Shown: piece by piece, positions 1-9,134 of the stretch
Layout of the letters: the number at the start of each line of letters is the position of its first letter
Numbering within the stretch: the stretch's first letter is position 1
Assembly (NCBI GenBank): GCA_002238765.1
Contig: MPMZ01000024.1
Location: forward strand, 1-42,098
Length of the DNA: 42,098 nucleotides
Reading direction: 5' to 3'
Origin: Nitrospira sp. bin75
Lineage (GTDB): Bacteria > Nitrospirota > Nitrospiria > Nitrospirales > UBA8639
Position numbers and translations under genes: made by a program
Notes under the pieces: generated by a model
What the model was told of the DNA's origin: nothing
Seen by the model: only the letters and a program-made list of their open reading frames with translations
Databases searched by the model: none

Positions 1-184
1 GCTATCCAGGGCAGCGCGATCAGGCTCTTGTATTTCACAGGCGACCCGACAAGGGGTAGCCTGAATGGACGGTCGGAAGGAATCTAACAGAAGCGGAAAG
101 TTACGTCAAGTTAAATGGATAATTCCCTAATTTTATATCCCAATCACTAACGAATCCGTCTATCCTTCGCCTCAATTGTCATTC

Positions 185-193
185 TGCTATAAT
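185..193 (+). promoter_or_regulatory. Extended -10 promoter element upstream of recQ
   Basis: The sequence reads TG-C-TATAAT, a perfect extended -10 element, about 70 bases before the recQ start. No good -35 box is visible 17 bases upstream, which fits an extended -10 promoter. The rest of bases 1-261 shows no gene or repeat that I can support. Confidence 0.5.
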
Positions 194-261
194 GCGCCGG
201 TAACGCGGATTGACCGTCATCTGTCGTATCGGGCTGGAACAGGAATCAGGGACAACACGCA

Positions 262-2100
262 ATGGAACTGCTCCGATCCACTGACGAGCCTCTTCGTCTT
301 CTCCGGACCGTCTTCGGGCATTCGTCGTTTCGCTTGCGCCAGGAGGAAGTGATTGAGGATCTGCTGGCCGGCAGGGACGCCATGGTCCTGATGCCGACGG
401 GCGGGGGCAAGTCGTTGTGTTACCAGGTGCCGGCCATGATGCGTGACGGGGTGGGCATCGTGGTGTCGCCTCTGATCGCGTTGATGAAGGATCAGGTGGA
501 CGCGCTTTGTCAGTGCGGAGTGCGGGCGGCTTGCCTGAACTCCACCCTGGATTTTGAAGAGGTCCGGGCGGTGGAAGCGGCGGTGAACGCCGGACGGCTG
601 GATTTACTCTACGTCGCGCCGGAACGCCTGCTGCAGGAGCGTACCCTGGAGTGGCTGGACGCGCAAACCATCGCCTTATTCGCCATTGACGAAGCGCATT
701 GCGTATCGCGCTGGGGGCACGACTTCCGTGAGGAGTATTTGCAGTTGTCTGTGCTGCACGAGCGGTATCCATCGGTCCCGCGCATTGCCCTGACGGCCAC
801 CGCCGACCACGCGACCCGACGAGAAATCATCACCCAACTGCAACTGGAACACGCCAACGTCTATCTCCACAGTTGTGACCGGCCCAACATCCGTTATGCC
901 ATCTCCGACGATGATAACGGGCGTGAGCGCATGTGGCGCTTTCTTCAAAGCGAGCATCCCCACGACGCCGGTATCGTCTATTGTCTGTCGCGCAAAAAAG
1001 TAGAGGAGACCGCCGAGTGGCTGCGCGCCCGTGGGCGCGATGCGCTGCCCTACCACGCAGGCCTTGCGGATCATACGCGCCGGCGGCACCAGGAACGCTT
1101 TCTGCGCGAGGACGGTGTGGTGATTGTCGCCACGATCGCGTTCGGCATGGGTATCGACAAACCGGACGTGCGCTTTGTCGCCCACCTCAGCCTGCCGAAG
1201 AGTATCGAGGCCTATTACCAGGAAACGGGTCGCGCGGGCCGCGACGGCCTGCCCGCCAGCGCGTGGATGAATTACGGCCTGAGGGAAATCATCGTCTTCC
1301 GCCAGTGGCTGTCCGAGTCCGAAGCCGACGAGGCGCACAAGCGGGTGGAGCACCAGAAACTGGAAGCCATGATTGGCCTGTGCGAACTCACCACCTGCCG
1401 TCGTCGTGCCATCCGCGCCTACTTCGGGGAAGAGCCGGGGGAGGATTGCGGCAACTGCGACAACTGCGTGGACCCGCCGCAAACCTGGGACGGCACCGAG
1501 GCCGCGCAAAAGGCCATGACCTGCGTCTCCCGCACCGGCCAGCGCTTCGGGGTGAACTACCTGGTCGACGTGCTTATTGGCAAAGATCAGGCACGCATCC
1601 GTGACTGGCGCCACGACCGGCTGGAAGTGTTCGGCATAGGCGCGGAGTATGGTGCCACCGAGTGGCGCTCCATTTTTCGCCAGCTCATTGCTCAGGGCTG
1701 TCTCCGGGTGGACGCCGAGCGTTTTGATGCCCTGCGCCTGACGGATCGGTCGTTTCCGGTGTTGCGTGGCGAGTGTGGACTGACCCTGCGTCGATTGCGG
1801 CGTGTCGCCACGGTGAAGAAAGGAAAGGTTGCCGTGCCTCCGGCGCCGATGGCCTCAGGCGACGAGGCCCTGTGGCAGGCGCTACGGAAGGCGCGAACGG
1901 CCCTGGCCAAGGAGCAGGGTGTGCCGCCGTACGTCGTGTTTCACGACACGACCCTGCGAGAACTGGCGCGGCTCAAGCCCCTGAAGCTGGAAGAAATGGA
2001 GCGCATCCAAGGCGTGGGCGAGCATAAACTCAGGAAATATGGTGAGGCGTTTTTGCGTGTCGTGCGGGAACACGTGCCGGCAGAGGGTGATCGTGCATAG
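262..2100 (+). CDS. recQ: ATP-dependent DNA helicase RecQ
   Basis: RecQ is a 3'-5' superfamily 2 helicase of recombination and replication-fork repair. The 612-residue product has the expected order: an N-terminal helicase core with Walker A (MPTGGGKS, around residues 44-51) and a DEAH box (around 143-146) followed by the RecQ-specific [10 protein letters not shown] loop; motif VI in [12 protein letters not shown]; a zinc-binding site with Cys at about 379, 396, 399 and 402, with the CGNCDNC signature; a winged-helix RQC part; and a C-terminal HRDC domain (about 530-605). Length matches E. coli RecQ (about 610). It stands alone with its own extended -10 promoter. The downstream esterase starts 28 bases after its stop. 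Identification is secure. Confidence 0.97.
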   Translation: MELLRSTDEPLRLLRTVFGHSSFRLRQEEVIEDLLAGRDAMVLMPTGGGKSLCYQVPAMMRDGVGIVVSPLIALMKDQVDALCQCGVRAACLNSTLDFEEVRAVEAAVNAGRLDLLYVAPERLLQERTLEWLDAQTIALFAIDEAHCVSRWGHDFREEYLQLSVLHERYPSVPRIALTATADHATRREIITQLQLEHANVYLHSCDRPNIRYAISDDDNGRERMWRFLQSEHPHDAGIVYCLSRKKVEETAEWLRARGRDALPYHAGLADHTRRRHQERFLREDGVVIVATIAFGMGIDKPDVRFVAHLSLPKSIEAYYQETGRAGRDGLPASAWMNYGLREIIVFRQWLSESEADEAHKRVEHQKLEAMIGLCELTTCRRRAIRAYFGEEPGEDCGNCDNCVDPPQTWDGTEAAQKAMTCVSRTGQRFGVNYLVDVLIGKDQARIRDWRHDRLEVFGIGAEYGATEWRSIFRQLIAQGCLRVDAERFDALRLTDRSFPVLRGECGLTLRRLRRVATVKKGKVAVPPAPMASGDEALWQALRKARTALAKEQGVPPYVVFHDTTLRELARLKPLKLEEMERIQGVGEHKLRKYGEAFLRVVREHVPAEGDRA

Positions 2101-2128
2101 AGAGACTTGTGCGCGTTGTGCTTTGGCG

Positions 2129-3442
2129 ATGTTGCTGCAATTCGTGTTCTTCGTCGGATTGCCGCTTGTTGGAAGTCTGTCAGTTGCAGTCGATGCGTGG
2201 GGACAGGCTGCACCATCCGGTCCGGAGACTGCTCAGCCTCAGGCGTCAGCCCAATCCCTGGAAACGCTCATTCCGCAGTATCTGACTGTCGAAGATCGTG
2301 AAGAGGCCGAGTCGTTGTTGCAGGCGATTCTGGCCCATCCTCAAGCGAATCTTGAACGAGTGAGTGAGGTTCTTCGAGAACGACGAATCTACGAGGCGGC
2401 TCCGGTGGGCATGCTTCCGAGTCAACAGGTTCGGGTTCGCGGGAAAACCTTGTCGTATGGGTTGTTCGTGCCTCCTGCCTATGATCCGGAGGTCCCGTTG
2501 CCTTTGGTGGTATGTTTGCATGGGGCGGGGTTTACGGGAGATTCGTACCTGGAGCGGTGGGCGAAGCGGTTGGGCGAATCCCATATTCTTGCCTGTCCGA
2601 CGTCCATGGCCGGGACGTGGTGGACCAGGTCGAGCGAGGAGTTGGTGTTCGCGACCATCAGGAACGTCCGCGCGCGCTATCGCATCGACCCCGATCGCAT
2701 TTACTTGACGGGCATGTCGAACGGCGGCATCGGCGCGTGGATCATCGGGATGCATCACGCTCCGCGGTTTGCCGCGGTGGCGCCGATGGCGAGCGGGATC
2801 GACGACGTGTTGTTTCCCTTTCTGGAAAATCTTCGGCACACGTCGCTGTATGTGATCCATGGGGCCAGGGATCAGATCATGCCGGTCTGGCTGAGCCGGA
2901 ACGTGACGAACGAGTTGGCCCGGCTCGGTATCGCCTATACGTATCGTGAACATGAGTGGTCGCATCCGCATGCCGGGGGCCATTTTTTCCCTCGACAGGA
3001 GTTGCCGGCCCTGGTGAAGTGGTTTGATCATCAACGCCGTGACCCGTATCCGAGGAAATTGACCGTGGTACGTGACGCGAGTCACTTGACGGATTTCGGG
3101 TGGGTGCGTATCGATGCCACTGACCGTATCGCCATGTTTTCAGAGCAGTTGATCGATCAGCACGGTGACCTGATCAAAAACAAGGTCTACGCGAAGTTGG
3201 CCGTTGACGTGAGAGACGGGAATCATCTTGAGGTCAGAACCGACCGGGTCCGGCGATATACCCTCTTTTTGAATGATAAGCTGATTGATTTTTCCAGGCC
3301 CGTGACCGTGGTGACCGACGGCCGAACCAGTTTTCAGGGTCCGGTGACGCCGCAAGTCGAAACGCTGCTTCGCGAGGCGAGACGGCGTCAGGACGTCGAT
3401 ACCCTCTTTTCCGTCAAAGTGACGATCGATGTGTCACCGTGA
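2129..3442 (+). CDS. Secreted alpha/beta-hydrolase (PHB depolymerase / esterase type)
   Basis: A predicted exported serine hydrolase of the PHB-depolymerase/feruloyl-esterase-like group. I place the start at the ATG at 2129 because it opens directly into a signal peptide (MLLQFVFFVGLPLVGSLS) after recQ ends; an in-frame ATG at 2039 would overlap recQ and put a Cys-rich stretch before the hydrophobic core. The catalytic triad is visible: nucleophile Ser about 197 in GMSNGG, Asp about 248 in HGARDQIMP, and a His in the HPHAGGHF segment. An oxyanion-type LVVCLHGAG motif precedes it. About 130 C-terminal residues after the hydrolase fold look like a separate beta-rich domain. The substrate cannot be told from the sequence; polyester or acetylated polysaccharide are options. 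Confidence 0.78.
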   Translation: MLLQFVFFVGLPLVGSLSVAVDAWGQAAPSGPETAQPQASAQSLETLIPQYLTVEDREEAESLLQAILAHPQANLERVSEVLRERRIYEAAPVGMLPSQQVRVRGKTLSYGLFVPPAYDPEVPLPLVVCLHGAGFTGDSYLERWAKRLGESHILACPTSMAGTWWTRSSEELVFATIRNVRARYRIDPDRIYLTGMSNGGIGAWIIGMHHAPRFAAVAPMASGIDDVLFPFLENLRHTSLYVIHGARDQIMPVWLSRNVTNELARLGIAYTYREHEWSHPHAGGHFFPRQELPALVKWFDHQRRDPYPRKLTVVRDASHLTDFGWVRIDATDRIAMFSEQLIDQHGDLIKNKVYAKLAVDVRDGNHLEVRTDRVRRYTLFLNDKLIDFSRPVTVVTDGRTSFQGPVTPQVETLLREARRRQDVDTLFSVKVTIDVSP

Positions 3443-3459
3443 ACGTTCCGAGCAAGTAG

Positions 3460-3499
3460 GTCGAGTTAGCCCTGAGCTTGTCGAAGGGCGTAACCCGAC
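3460..3499. repeat. Short dispersed palindrome (CCTGAGC..CGAAGGG type)
   Basis: An imperfect hairpin: GTCG-a-GTTA-GCCCT on the left pairs with AGGGC-g-TAAC-CCGAC on the right, around the loop GAGCTTGTCGA. The core CCTGAGC-N4-CGAAGGG is a REP-like palindrome seen in many bacterial genomes. A related core occurs at 37223-37251, nested in another repeat. Confidence 0.6.
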
Positions 3500-3520
3500 A
3501 AGAGCGCCACCGGGTTCTTT

Positions 3521-3640
3521 CCCTCCCCTTTGTAAGTGGGCGCATTTCCGAAGAGGGAATGCGGGTGGGGTAGAACCCGAACGTCGGGTGACTACAAATG
3601 CCTCTACCTCCCCTTGCCCCTCCTTACAAAGGAGGGGAAA
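3521..3640. repeat. Paired inverted repeat element, family A (copy 1)
   Basis: Two hairpin arms in opposite orientation. The left arm starts CTCCCCTTTGTAAG and ends GTGGGGTAGAA; the right arm runs CTCTACCTCCCCTTGCCCC to ACAAAGGAGGGG. The spacer between them (CCGAACGTCGGGTGACTAC..) is almost identical to that of the copy at 37139-37215. The left arm carries an inner hairpin GCATTTCC-GAAGAG-GGAATGC. It fills the gap between the esterase gene and cobQ; nothing else is visible there. Confidence 0.8.
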
Positions 3641-3697
3641 AGCGGATGGAAATTGTCAACAAATTAGAGAACATTTTCAATCGTTTCTTCATCAACC

Positions 3698-5209
3698 ATG
3701 GCTAAAGCCCTTGCCATTCTTGGAACGGGTTCCGACGTGGGTAAGAGTCTCGTCACGGCGGGGCTGGGCCGGATTTTTCATCGTGCCGGAATTCGCGTGG
3801 CTCCGTTCAAATCCCAAAACATGTCTCTGAATTCGTTCGTGACCGCGGAGGGCGGGGAGATGGGCCGCGCCCAAGTCCTTCAAGCGCAGGCGTGCGGGCT
3901 TCGTCCGCACGTGGATATGAATCCCATCCTGCTCAAGCCGGAGGCCGACCGGCGCTCGCAAGTGATCGTGCATGGGAACGTGTGGCGGAGTCAGGACGCC
4001 GGAGACTATTTCGATTCCAAACCGGAGCTGGTTGACTTCGTCCGGCAGAGTTACGACCGGTTGGCTGCGCAATACGAGTTGATCGTCATTGAAGGGGCAG
4101 GCAGCGCGGCCGAGGTGAATCTGCGCAATCGGGACATCGTGAACTGGCCGGTGGCAGAGATGGCTGATGCCAGGGTGATCCTCGTGGCGGATATCGATCG
4201 CGGCGGGGTCTTCGCCCAAGTCATCGGCACGCTGGATTTGTTGGAGGCCGACGAACGTGAGCGGGTGCTCGGAGTTGTGATCAACAAGTTTCGGGGAGAT
4301 CGGCGTCTTTTCGAGGACGGTGTGGCGATTCTCGAACAGCGAACGGGTCTGCCCGTGCTCGGCGTGATTCCGTTTTTACGCAACCTTGTGCTGGATCAGG
4401 AAGATAGTGTGACCATCGAACCGGGTTCGACCGAGGCTTCCTTTTCGCCGGAGACGGTGAACGTGGCGGTCGTCCTGTTGCCTCGAATGAGCAACTTTAC
4501 GGATTTCAACGCGGTGGCCGCGGAGTCCGACGTCGCGTTGCGGTATGCCAGGGTTCCCGAGGACGCGGTCGACGCGGACGTGCTTATCCTTCCCGGCAGT
4601 AAACAGACGGTTCAGGATCTGCACTACGTCAAGGAGAAGGGGTTTGCACCGGTCGTGGCCTCGCACGTTCTGGCCGGACGTGAGGTCGTCGGCTTGTGCG
4701 GAGGGTTTCAGATGCTGGGAAGACGGATTGACGACCCTCATCAGGTCGAAGGCGGCGGACAAACGCAAGGTCTTCGACTGTTGCCGGTCGATACCGAGTT
4801 GCATCATGACAAGCAGACCCGGCAGGTGCAGGCAAATCCCTTAATGCCCGGAGTGTCTGACGTGGAAATGGTCCGGGGCTATGAAATTCACGTGGGGATC
4901 ACGTCTCGTCGTCAGGGCGATCCGTGTTTCCGCATTCTTGACGAGGATGCCGGCCGGGACGACGGCGCCGTTTCCGAGGATGGTTTGGTGTGGGGCACCT
5001 ATATTCACGGCGTGTTCGATGATCCGTCCTTTCGCCGGGCCTGGATCAATCGTGTGCGGATCCGAAAAGGGTTGGCTCCGAATGCGATTGAGGATTCCGA
5101 AAACGTGACGCGGCGCCTGACGTCGGCTCTTGATCATTGGGCCGATCACGTGGCGCGCCACGTCGATATGAAGACCGTGTTGCAGGCTCTGCAATTCCCC
5201 GCTGCTTGA
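3698..5209 (+). CDS. cobQ: Cobyric acid synthase CobQ/CbiP
   Basis: Amidates the side chains b, d, e and g of adenosylcobyrinic a,c-diamide, using glutamine and ATP, to give adenosylcobyric acid. The 503-residue protein opens with the family's ATP-binding signature (GTGSDVGKS, then PFKSQNMSLNSFVT) in a MinD-like domain, followed by a class I glutamine amidotransferase domain with nucleophile Cys about 334 in GLCGGFQM and catalytic His about 437 in YIHGVFDD. Length is standard. It lies upstream of the first B12 riboswitch, so it is not under that switch's control in cis. No strong Shine-Dalgarno sequence precedes the ATG; the start is chosen because it matches the family N-terminus. Confidence 0.96.
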   Translation: MAKALAILGTGSDVGKSLVTAGLGRIFHRAGIRVAPFKSQNMSLNSFVTAEGGEMGRAQVLQAQACGLRPHVDMNPILLKPEADRRSQVIVHGNVWRSQDAGDYFDSKPELVDFVRQSYDRLAAQYELIVIEGAGSAAEVNLRNRDIVNWPVAEMADARVILVADIDRGGVFAQVIGTLDLLEADERERVLGVVINKFRGDRRLFEDGVAILEQRTGLPVLGVIPFLRNLVLDQEDSVTIEPGSTEASFSPETVNVAVVLLPRMSNFTDFNAVAAESDVALRYARVPEDAVDADVLILPGSKQTVQDLHYVKEKGFAPVVASHVLAGREVVGLCGGFQMLGRRIDDPHQVEGGGQTQGLRLLPVDTELHHDKQTRQVQANPLMPGVSDVEMVRGYEIHVGITSRRQGDPCFRILDEDAGRDDGAVSEDGLVWGTYIHGVFDDPSFRRAWINRVRIRKGLAPNAIEDSENVTRRLTSALDHWADHVARHVDMKTVLQALQFPAA

Positions 5210-5229
5210 CAAACGGATTCCGGGTTTCC

Positions 5230-5396
5230 TACAGTTCCGTCAACATGATGGTATGCTTGGGTGCAGGGAAGAAGGTGCAAATCCTTCGCGGTCCCGCCGC
5301 TGTAACCGGAAACGAACCCCGCAAAAACCACTGTCGAAACATTGACGGGAAGGTGCGGGAAGTAGGTTAGGATCCGGAAGCCAGAAGACCTACCCG
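5230..5396 (+). promoter_or_regulatory. Cobalamin riboswitch upstream of btuFCD
   Basis: The conserved AdoCbl aptamer parts are visible in order: GGTGCAAATCC, then GCGGTCCCGCCGCTGTAACC, a variable arm GGGAAGGTGCGGGAAGTAGG, and the B12 box AGCCAGAAGACC at 5379-5390. About 80 bases separate it from the btuF start, room for an expression platform that pairs with the 3' side of the aptamer. High cobalamin should repress the transporter genes downstream. Confidence 0.93.
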
Positions 5397-5474
5397 AGCG
5401 CAGAATCCTGTGGCGCCGAATCGGTTCGGCAACCGGGATTCGCGACCTTCGATCCCTCGTGGGCTGGGGAGCGG

Positions 5475-6560
5475 GTGAGGATGAAGACGCGGGAACAATC
5501 CTCAGGGTCGTTTAGGCCTTGGGGATTTTTTATGTTGTCGGGTTGTCGGACTTTCCGAGATTGCCGGGGAGTCAGGACGTGGCTGGTTTTCCTGACGTTC
5601 GCGTGTTTGGGTGTTCTTGCCAGTGATCCCCTTTTAGGTGCCTCCGATCCTTCTACGACCATGAAACGTCGCCAACAGGGCATTCTCACCGGCATGCCGT
5701 TCATGGCCAACGTGGCCCCCCGCACTTTCGTCGATGACCTTGGCCGTAAGCTCTATCTTGCCCAACCCCCGAAGCGCATCGTGTCGCTGGCTCCGAGTAT
5801 CACGGAAATGTTGTTTGCCCTTGGCCTCGATCAGGAAATTGTCGGCGTCACGGAATTTTGCAACTATCCGCCTGCGGCCTTGGACAAGCCGAAGGTCGGG
5901 TATGCTCAACCCAATCTGGAATCCATTGTCGCGCTACGGCCTGAGCTCATCGTTGCGCCGAAGTCTTTCTTGAGAGTCGACTTGCTCAACCGGTTGGAGC
6001 AATTGAAGATCCCGACGCTCCTTCTGGATGCCCAAACCGTCGAGGATATCCTGCGCCACATTCAACTGTTGGGACGGATGGTGGGGCGGGTCCCCGAATC
6101 CATCAAGGTGACGGAAACGATTCGAAAAAAAATGACCGTGCTGACCGCTCACTTGGTCGGGCATCCTCGTCCCACGCTGTTGTTCGTGATCAATAGCGAT
6201 CCGCTCATCACGGTTGGTCCGGGGAGCTATATTCATCAATTGATCGAACTGGCAGGAGCGAGAAACGCCGCGGAATACGCGGGGACGGCTTATCCACGTC
6301 TGAGCATCGAGGAAGTGCTCCGGCAAAACCCCGAGTTCTTGCTGTTCCCGATGGGTCCTTTCGAGGGCATTCCGCAAGCCGAGCAGGATCAATGGCGGCG
6401 GTGGACGTCGCTTGAAGCGGTCAAACGGGATCAATTCGTACAAATCGACAGTGACATCCTGAATAGACCGGGCCCCCGAGTGATCGAGGCCCTGGAGGCG
6501 CTCATTGCCATCCTCCACCCTGGCGCGGTTCCATCCGCGGCAGGGGAGGAAGGATTGTGA
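5475..6560 (+). CDS. btuF: Vitamin B12 ABC transporter substrate-binding protein BtuF-like
   Basis: Periplasmic binding protein that hands corrinoid to BtuCD. The class III (helical-backbone) binding fold is recognisable: RIVSLAPSITEMLFALGL, VGVTEFCNYPPAALDKPKVG and NLESIVALRPELIV are typical of BtuF/FecB-like proteins. A hydrophobic export segment (TWLVFLTFACLGVLA, about residues 36-50) is preceded by a long basic leader. The GTG at 5475 has an adequate upstream GGGGAG; an ATG at 5481 or 5532 (opening MLSGC) could be the true start. It is the first gene after the riboswitch. The specificity call rests on the riboswitch and on the btuC/btuD neighbours, since family members also bind haem or iron chelates. 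Confidence 0.88.
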   Translation: MRMKTREQSSGSFRPWGFFMLSGCRTFRDCRGVRTWLVFLTFACLGVLASDPLLGASDPSTTMKRRQQGILTGMPFMANVAPRTFVDDLGRKLYLAQPPKRIVSLAPSITEMLFALGLDQEIVGVTEFCNYPPAALDKPKVGYAQPNLESIVALRPELIVAPKSFLRVDLLNRLEQLKIPTLLLDAQTVEDILRHIQLLGRMVGRVPESIKVTETIRKKMTVLTAHLVGHPRPTLLFVINSDPLITVGPGSYIHQLIELAGARNAAEYAGTAYPRLSIEEVLRQNPEFLLFPMGPFEGIPQAEQDQWRRWTSLEAVKRDQFVQIDSDILNRPGPRVIEALEALIAILHPGAVPSAAGEEGL

Positions 6561-6609
6561 ATGTCTAGTCATTGGCTGACAAATCCCATCGCTTCCTCTT
6601 GTGCTTCTA

Positions 6610-6750
6610 TTCCCCTCCTTTGTAAGGAGGGGCGAAGGGGAGGTAGAGGGGGTGTCTGGAGGGAGAATCGCGCTGAGTGGTTCCTTTTGGTGCGGCCGCG
6701 CCAGTACGACTCTACCCCACCTGACCTCCCCTTACAAAGGGGAGGAAAAA
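6610..6750. repeat. Paired inverted repeat element, family A (copy 2), between btuF and btuC
   Basis: Left arm CCCCTCCTTTGTAAGGAGGGG continuing into GGGAGGTAGAGG; right arm CTCTACCCCACCTGACC followed by CCCCTTACAAAGGGG. The arms are inverted with about 65 bases between them. This fills most of the 279-base gap inside what should be one riboswitch-controlled operon, so it would be transcribed and could fold between the two genes. Confidence 0.8.
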
Positions 6751-6797
6751 GACATCTGTGCTGTCCTGGCTCCCCTCTGGTGGTCAACCCTTATTCC

Positions 6798-6830
6798 GTC
6801 AACGAGTGACTGAACACCAACAGGAATGAG
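6798..6830 (+). repeat. Short gene-start-associated repeat, family C (copy 1)
   Basis: GTCAACGAGTGACTGAACAC followed by CAACAGGAATGA. Close relatives are at 35943-35976 and 37347-37379. Here its purine-rich end (AGGAATGAG) lies about ten bases before the btuC start and may serve as ribosome-binding site. Confidence 0.55.
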
Positions 6831-6839
6831 CGCGCGGTC

Positions 6840-8006
6840 ATGACTTCTGTCACGTCTCATTCAGGAAAAGCGCATGCCGGGGGCACGCCTGCCCTGCCGG
6901 CACCGGGTTTTCTCTCCCGGCCGGCACCGGCTTCCGTTGCTGAAGGGGCCAGACACGCGCAAGCGGTGGCCACGCTTTCTCCCATTAAATGGTTCGGCGT
7001 GTCCGGCGCATTGGGGGCGTTGGCCTTCGTAACCTTTGTGGCTTGTCTGGGATTCGGCACGGAAACCATTTCGTTTGCGAACGTCGCGACGCTGTTGGCT
7101 CAGGGTCCGTTTGCCGAAGGTGAGATCCAAAACGCTCCTCACTACATTATTCTCTGGCAGGTCAGGATTCCCCGGGTTCTGCTCGCCTTTATGGTCGGCG
7201 GCAGCCTGGCTGCAGTGGGGGCGTCGCTTCAGGCATTGCTTCGTAACCCCTTGGCCGATCCCTACGTCATCGGCATTTCGAGCGGGGCCGCACTCGGCGC
7301 GGCCGTGGCCGTCCTGTTCGGCATCGGCCTGTCCATGTTCGGTTTGTCGGTTTTGCCGTTTTATGCTTTCCTGGGAGCTTTGGTTGCGCTCCTCATTGTC
7401 TATCGCATTGCCGTGTCCTATGGGAGTTTTTCGATTCATACGTTGTTGCTGGGCGGGGTGGTGCTGAATGCGATCTTCTCGGCGCTCATCCTGTTTCTGA
7501 CGACCCTGGCCGATCCGTACAAGGCCTCGGGGATGTATGCGTGGCTGATGGGCTCGTTGACGGGTCCTGATTTTTCTACCGTTCTGATCCTGGCCGTGTA
7601 TCTGTTCCTCGGGGTGGCCGTCCTGATCTCCCAGGCGTCCGCCTTGAACCTGCTCACGCTTGGCGAAGAGGCGGCACGGTCGTTGGGCGTCGAGGTCGAG
7701 CGAGTCAAGCGCGTTCTCTTTGCGGCGGCCGCGCTCCTGACTGGATCGGTCGTGGCCTTCAGCGGCCTGATCGGATTTGTGGGCCTCATCGTACCCCATG
7801 CGGTTCGCCTGGTGTTCGGCGCCGACCATCGGCTGTTGTTGATCGCGTCGGGCATGGTCGGCGGCATCTTCCTCATGCTGGCGGATACTTTGGCCAGGAC
7901 GTTGTTGAGCCCGACGGAAATCCCCGTGGGCGTGGTGACGGCCCTGGTCGGAGGACCGGTCTTCTTATATCTGCTGGTCCGGCAACGCAGGAGCATCGTC
8001 GCGTGA
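6840..8006 (+). CDS. btuC: Vitamin B12 ABC transporter permease BtuC (FecCD family)
   Basis: Polytopic inner-membrane permease forming the corrinoid channel with BtuD. After a long Ala/Pro-rich N-terminal tail (about 50 residues) come roughly ten hydrophobic segments. FecCD signatures are present: RIPRVLLAFMVGGSLAAVGA, QALLRNPLADPYVIGISSGA and, near the C-terminus, GFVGLIVPHAVR. The 388-residue length is above the usual 330 because of the N-terminal tail, so an internal start is possible, though the ATG at 6840 is the first in frame. Its stop overlaps the btuD start by four bases (GTGA), showing translational coupling. Confidence 0.93.
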   Translation: MTSVTSHSGKAHAGGTPALPAPGFLSRPAPASVAEGARHAQAVATLSPIKWFGVSGALGALAFVTFVACLGFGTETISFANVATLLAQGPFAEGEIQNAPHYIILWQVRIPRVLLAFMVGGSLAAVGASLQALLRNPLADPYVIGISSGAALGAAVAVLFGIGLSMFGLSVLPFYAFLGALVALLIVYRIAVSYGSFSIHTLLLGGVVLNAIFSALILFLTTLADPYKASGMYAWLMGSLTGPDFSTVLILAVYLFLGVAVLISQASALNLLTLGEEAARSLGVEVERVKRVLFAAAALLTGSVVAFSGLIGFVGLIVPHAVRLVFGADHRLLLIASGMVGGIFLMLADTLARTLLSPTEIPVGVVTALVGGPVFLYLLVRQRRSIVA

Positions 8007-8836
8007 GCGCACGTTCTGAAACGCTGAACCGCCAGTCGCCCTTTGTGGTGGATGCCGTGACTTTCGGGTTTGGGCGAAAGGAAACGGCGGTTCAGTCGCC
8101 GGTTTTGAAACACGTTTCACTCGCGATTGCGTCCGGGGAAGTGCTGGGCATCCTGGGGCCCAACGGCTCAGGGAAAAGCACCTTGCTGAAAATCCTCATG
8201 AGAATCCTGGTTCCTCAACAAGGGAGAGTGGAATTGTTTGGGCAACCTCACGATGCCGTTGCGCAAGCCGAGATTGCCCGCCGCGTGGCCTTCGTCCCAC
8301 AGGAAACCCAGCAGGCGTTTCCTTTTACGATCAGTGAAATGGTGTTGATGGGACGGTATCCCCACCACAATCGAACGTGGGGTCCTGGTTGGGAAAGCTC
8401 GGAGGATCGTGCCGTGGCCATGCAAGCGATGAGCGATCTTGGCGTTGCCCACCTGGGGGGGCGGCTGATTACCAACGTTTCCGGTGGGGAGCGACAGCGA
8501 GCCGTGATTGCCCGGGCCTTGGCCCAGGAGCCGGAAGTCCTGCTGTTGGATGAGCCGACGGCCTTTCTGGACCTCCATCACCAATTGGAGATTGCGCGAA
8601 TCATTCGTCGTCTGAATCAAGAACGCGGGTTGACCGTCGTGCTGGTGTCCCATGATCTGAACTTGGCCAGTCAATATTGCGACCGGTTGTTGCTGTTGCG
8701 GGAAGGAGAAATTGCGGCCGTGGGCTCACCGGAGGAAGTCATTGCCGGTGAATCTCTGGAACGGGTCTACGACTGCCCCGTTCTCGTCGATCGACATCCG
8801 CAATCCGGTATGCCGAGGGTCACCCTGCCGGTTTGA
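8003..8836 (+). CDS. btuD: Vitamin B12 ABC transporter ATP-binding protein BtuD
   Basis: ATPase of the corrinoid importer. It has Walker A GPNGSGKST, the Q-loop in FVPQETQQ, the ABC signature VSGGERQR, Walker B VLLLDEP and the switch His in VLVSHDL. The 277-residue length is normal for FepC/BtuD-type ATPases. It starts at GTG 8003 inside the btuC stop (four-base overlap). It closes the first riboswitch-controlled unit; the next riboswitch begins about 90 bases after its stop. Confidence 0.94.
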   Translation: MSARSETLNRQSPFVVDAVTFGFGRKETAVQSPVLKHVSLAIASGEVLGILGPNGSGKSTLLKILMRILVPQQGRVELFGQPHDAVAQAEIARRVAFVPQETQQAFPFTISEMVLMGRYPHHNRTWGPGWESSEDRAVAMQAMSDLGVAHLGGRLITNVSGGERQRAVIARALAQEPEVLLLDEPTAFLDLHHQLEIARIIRRLNQERGLTVVLVSHDLNLASQYCDRLLLLREGEIAAVGSPEEVIAGESLERVYDCPVLVDRHPQSGMPRVTLPV

Positions 8837-8924
8837 ACGGAACGGGACAACAGCGAATCCAATGGCCGACGTGGTGACGGCCTTGAAACGTTCATCGCAC
8901 GTATTTCACATTCAATCATTCAGG

Positions 8925-9090
8925 AGGCGTCCCTAAGGAAAGCACAACGACAGCGACGGGGAAGATGGTGCAAACCCATCACGGTGCCGCCACTGTAAGC
9001 GGGGAATGATCTGCAAAAGACCACTGTGAACGGAACGTTCATGGGAAGGTGCAGGGTAGTGATGATCCGCGAGTCAGGAGACCCAACTGT
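8925..9090 (+). promoter_or_regulatory. Cobalamin riboswitch upstream of btuB
   Basis: A second AdoCbl aptamer: GATGGTGCAAACCC, CGGTGCCGCCACTGTAAGCG, GGGAAGGTGCAGGGTAG and the B12 box GAGTCAGGAGACCC at 9071-9084. It differs from the first copy in most non-conserved positions, so it is not a recent duplication. The Shine-Dalgarno GGGAGG of btuB lies at about 9123-9128, 40 bases downstream of the box, so translational control of btuB is plausible. Confidence 0.94.
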
Positions 9091-9134
9091 CGTTGACCTC
9101 TGGACCCACCCTTCGAGCCAAAGGGAGGTAACGT

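Noticed and set aside
676-1614. 312-codon open frame antisense to recQ
   Set aside because: Shadow frame; RecQ is unmistakable on the other strand.
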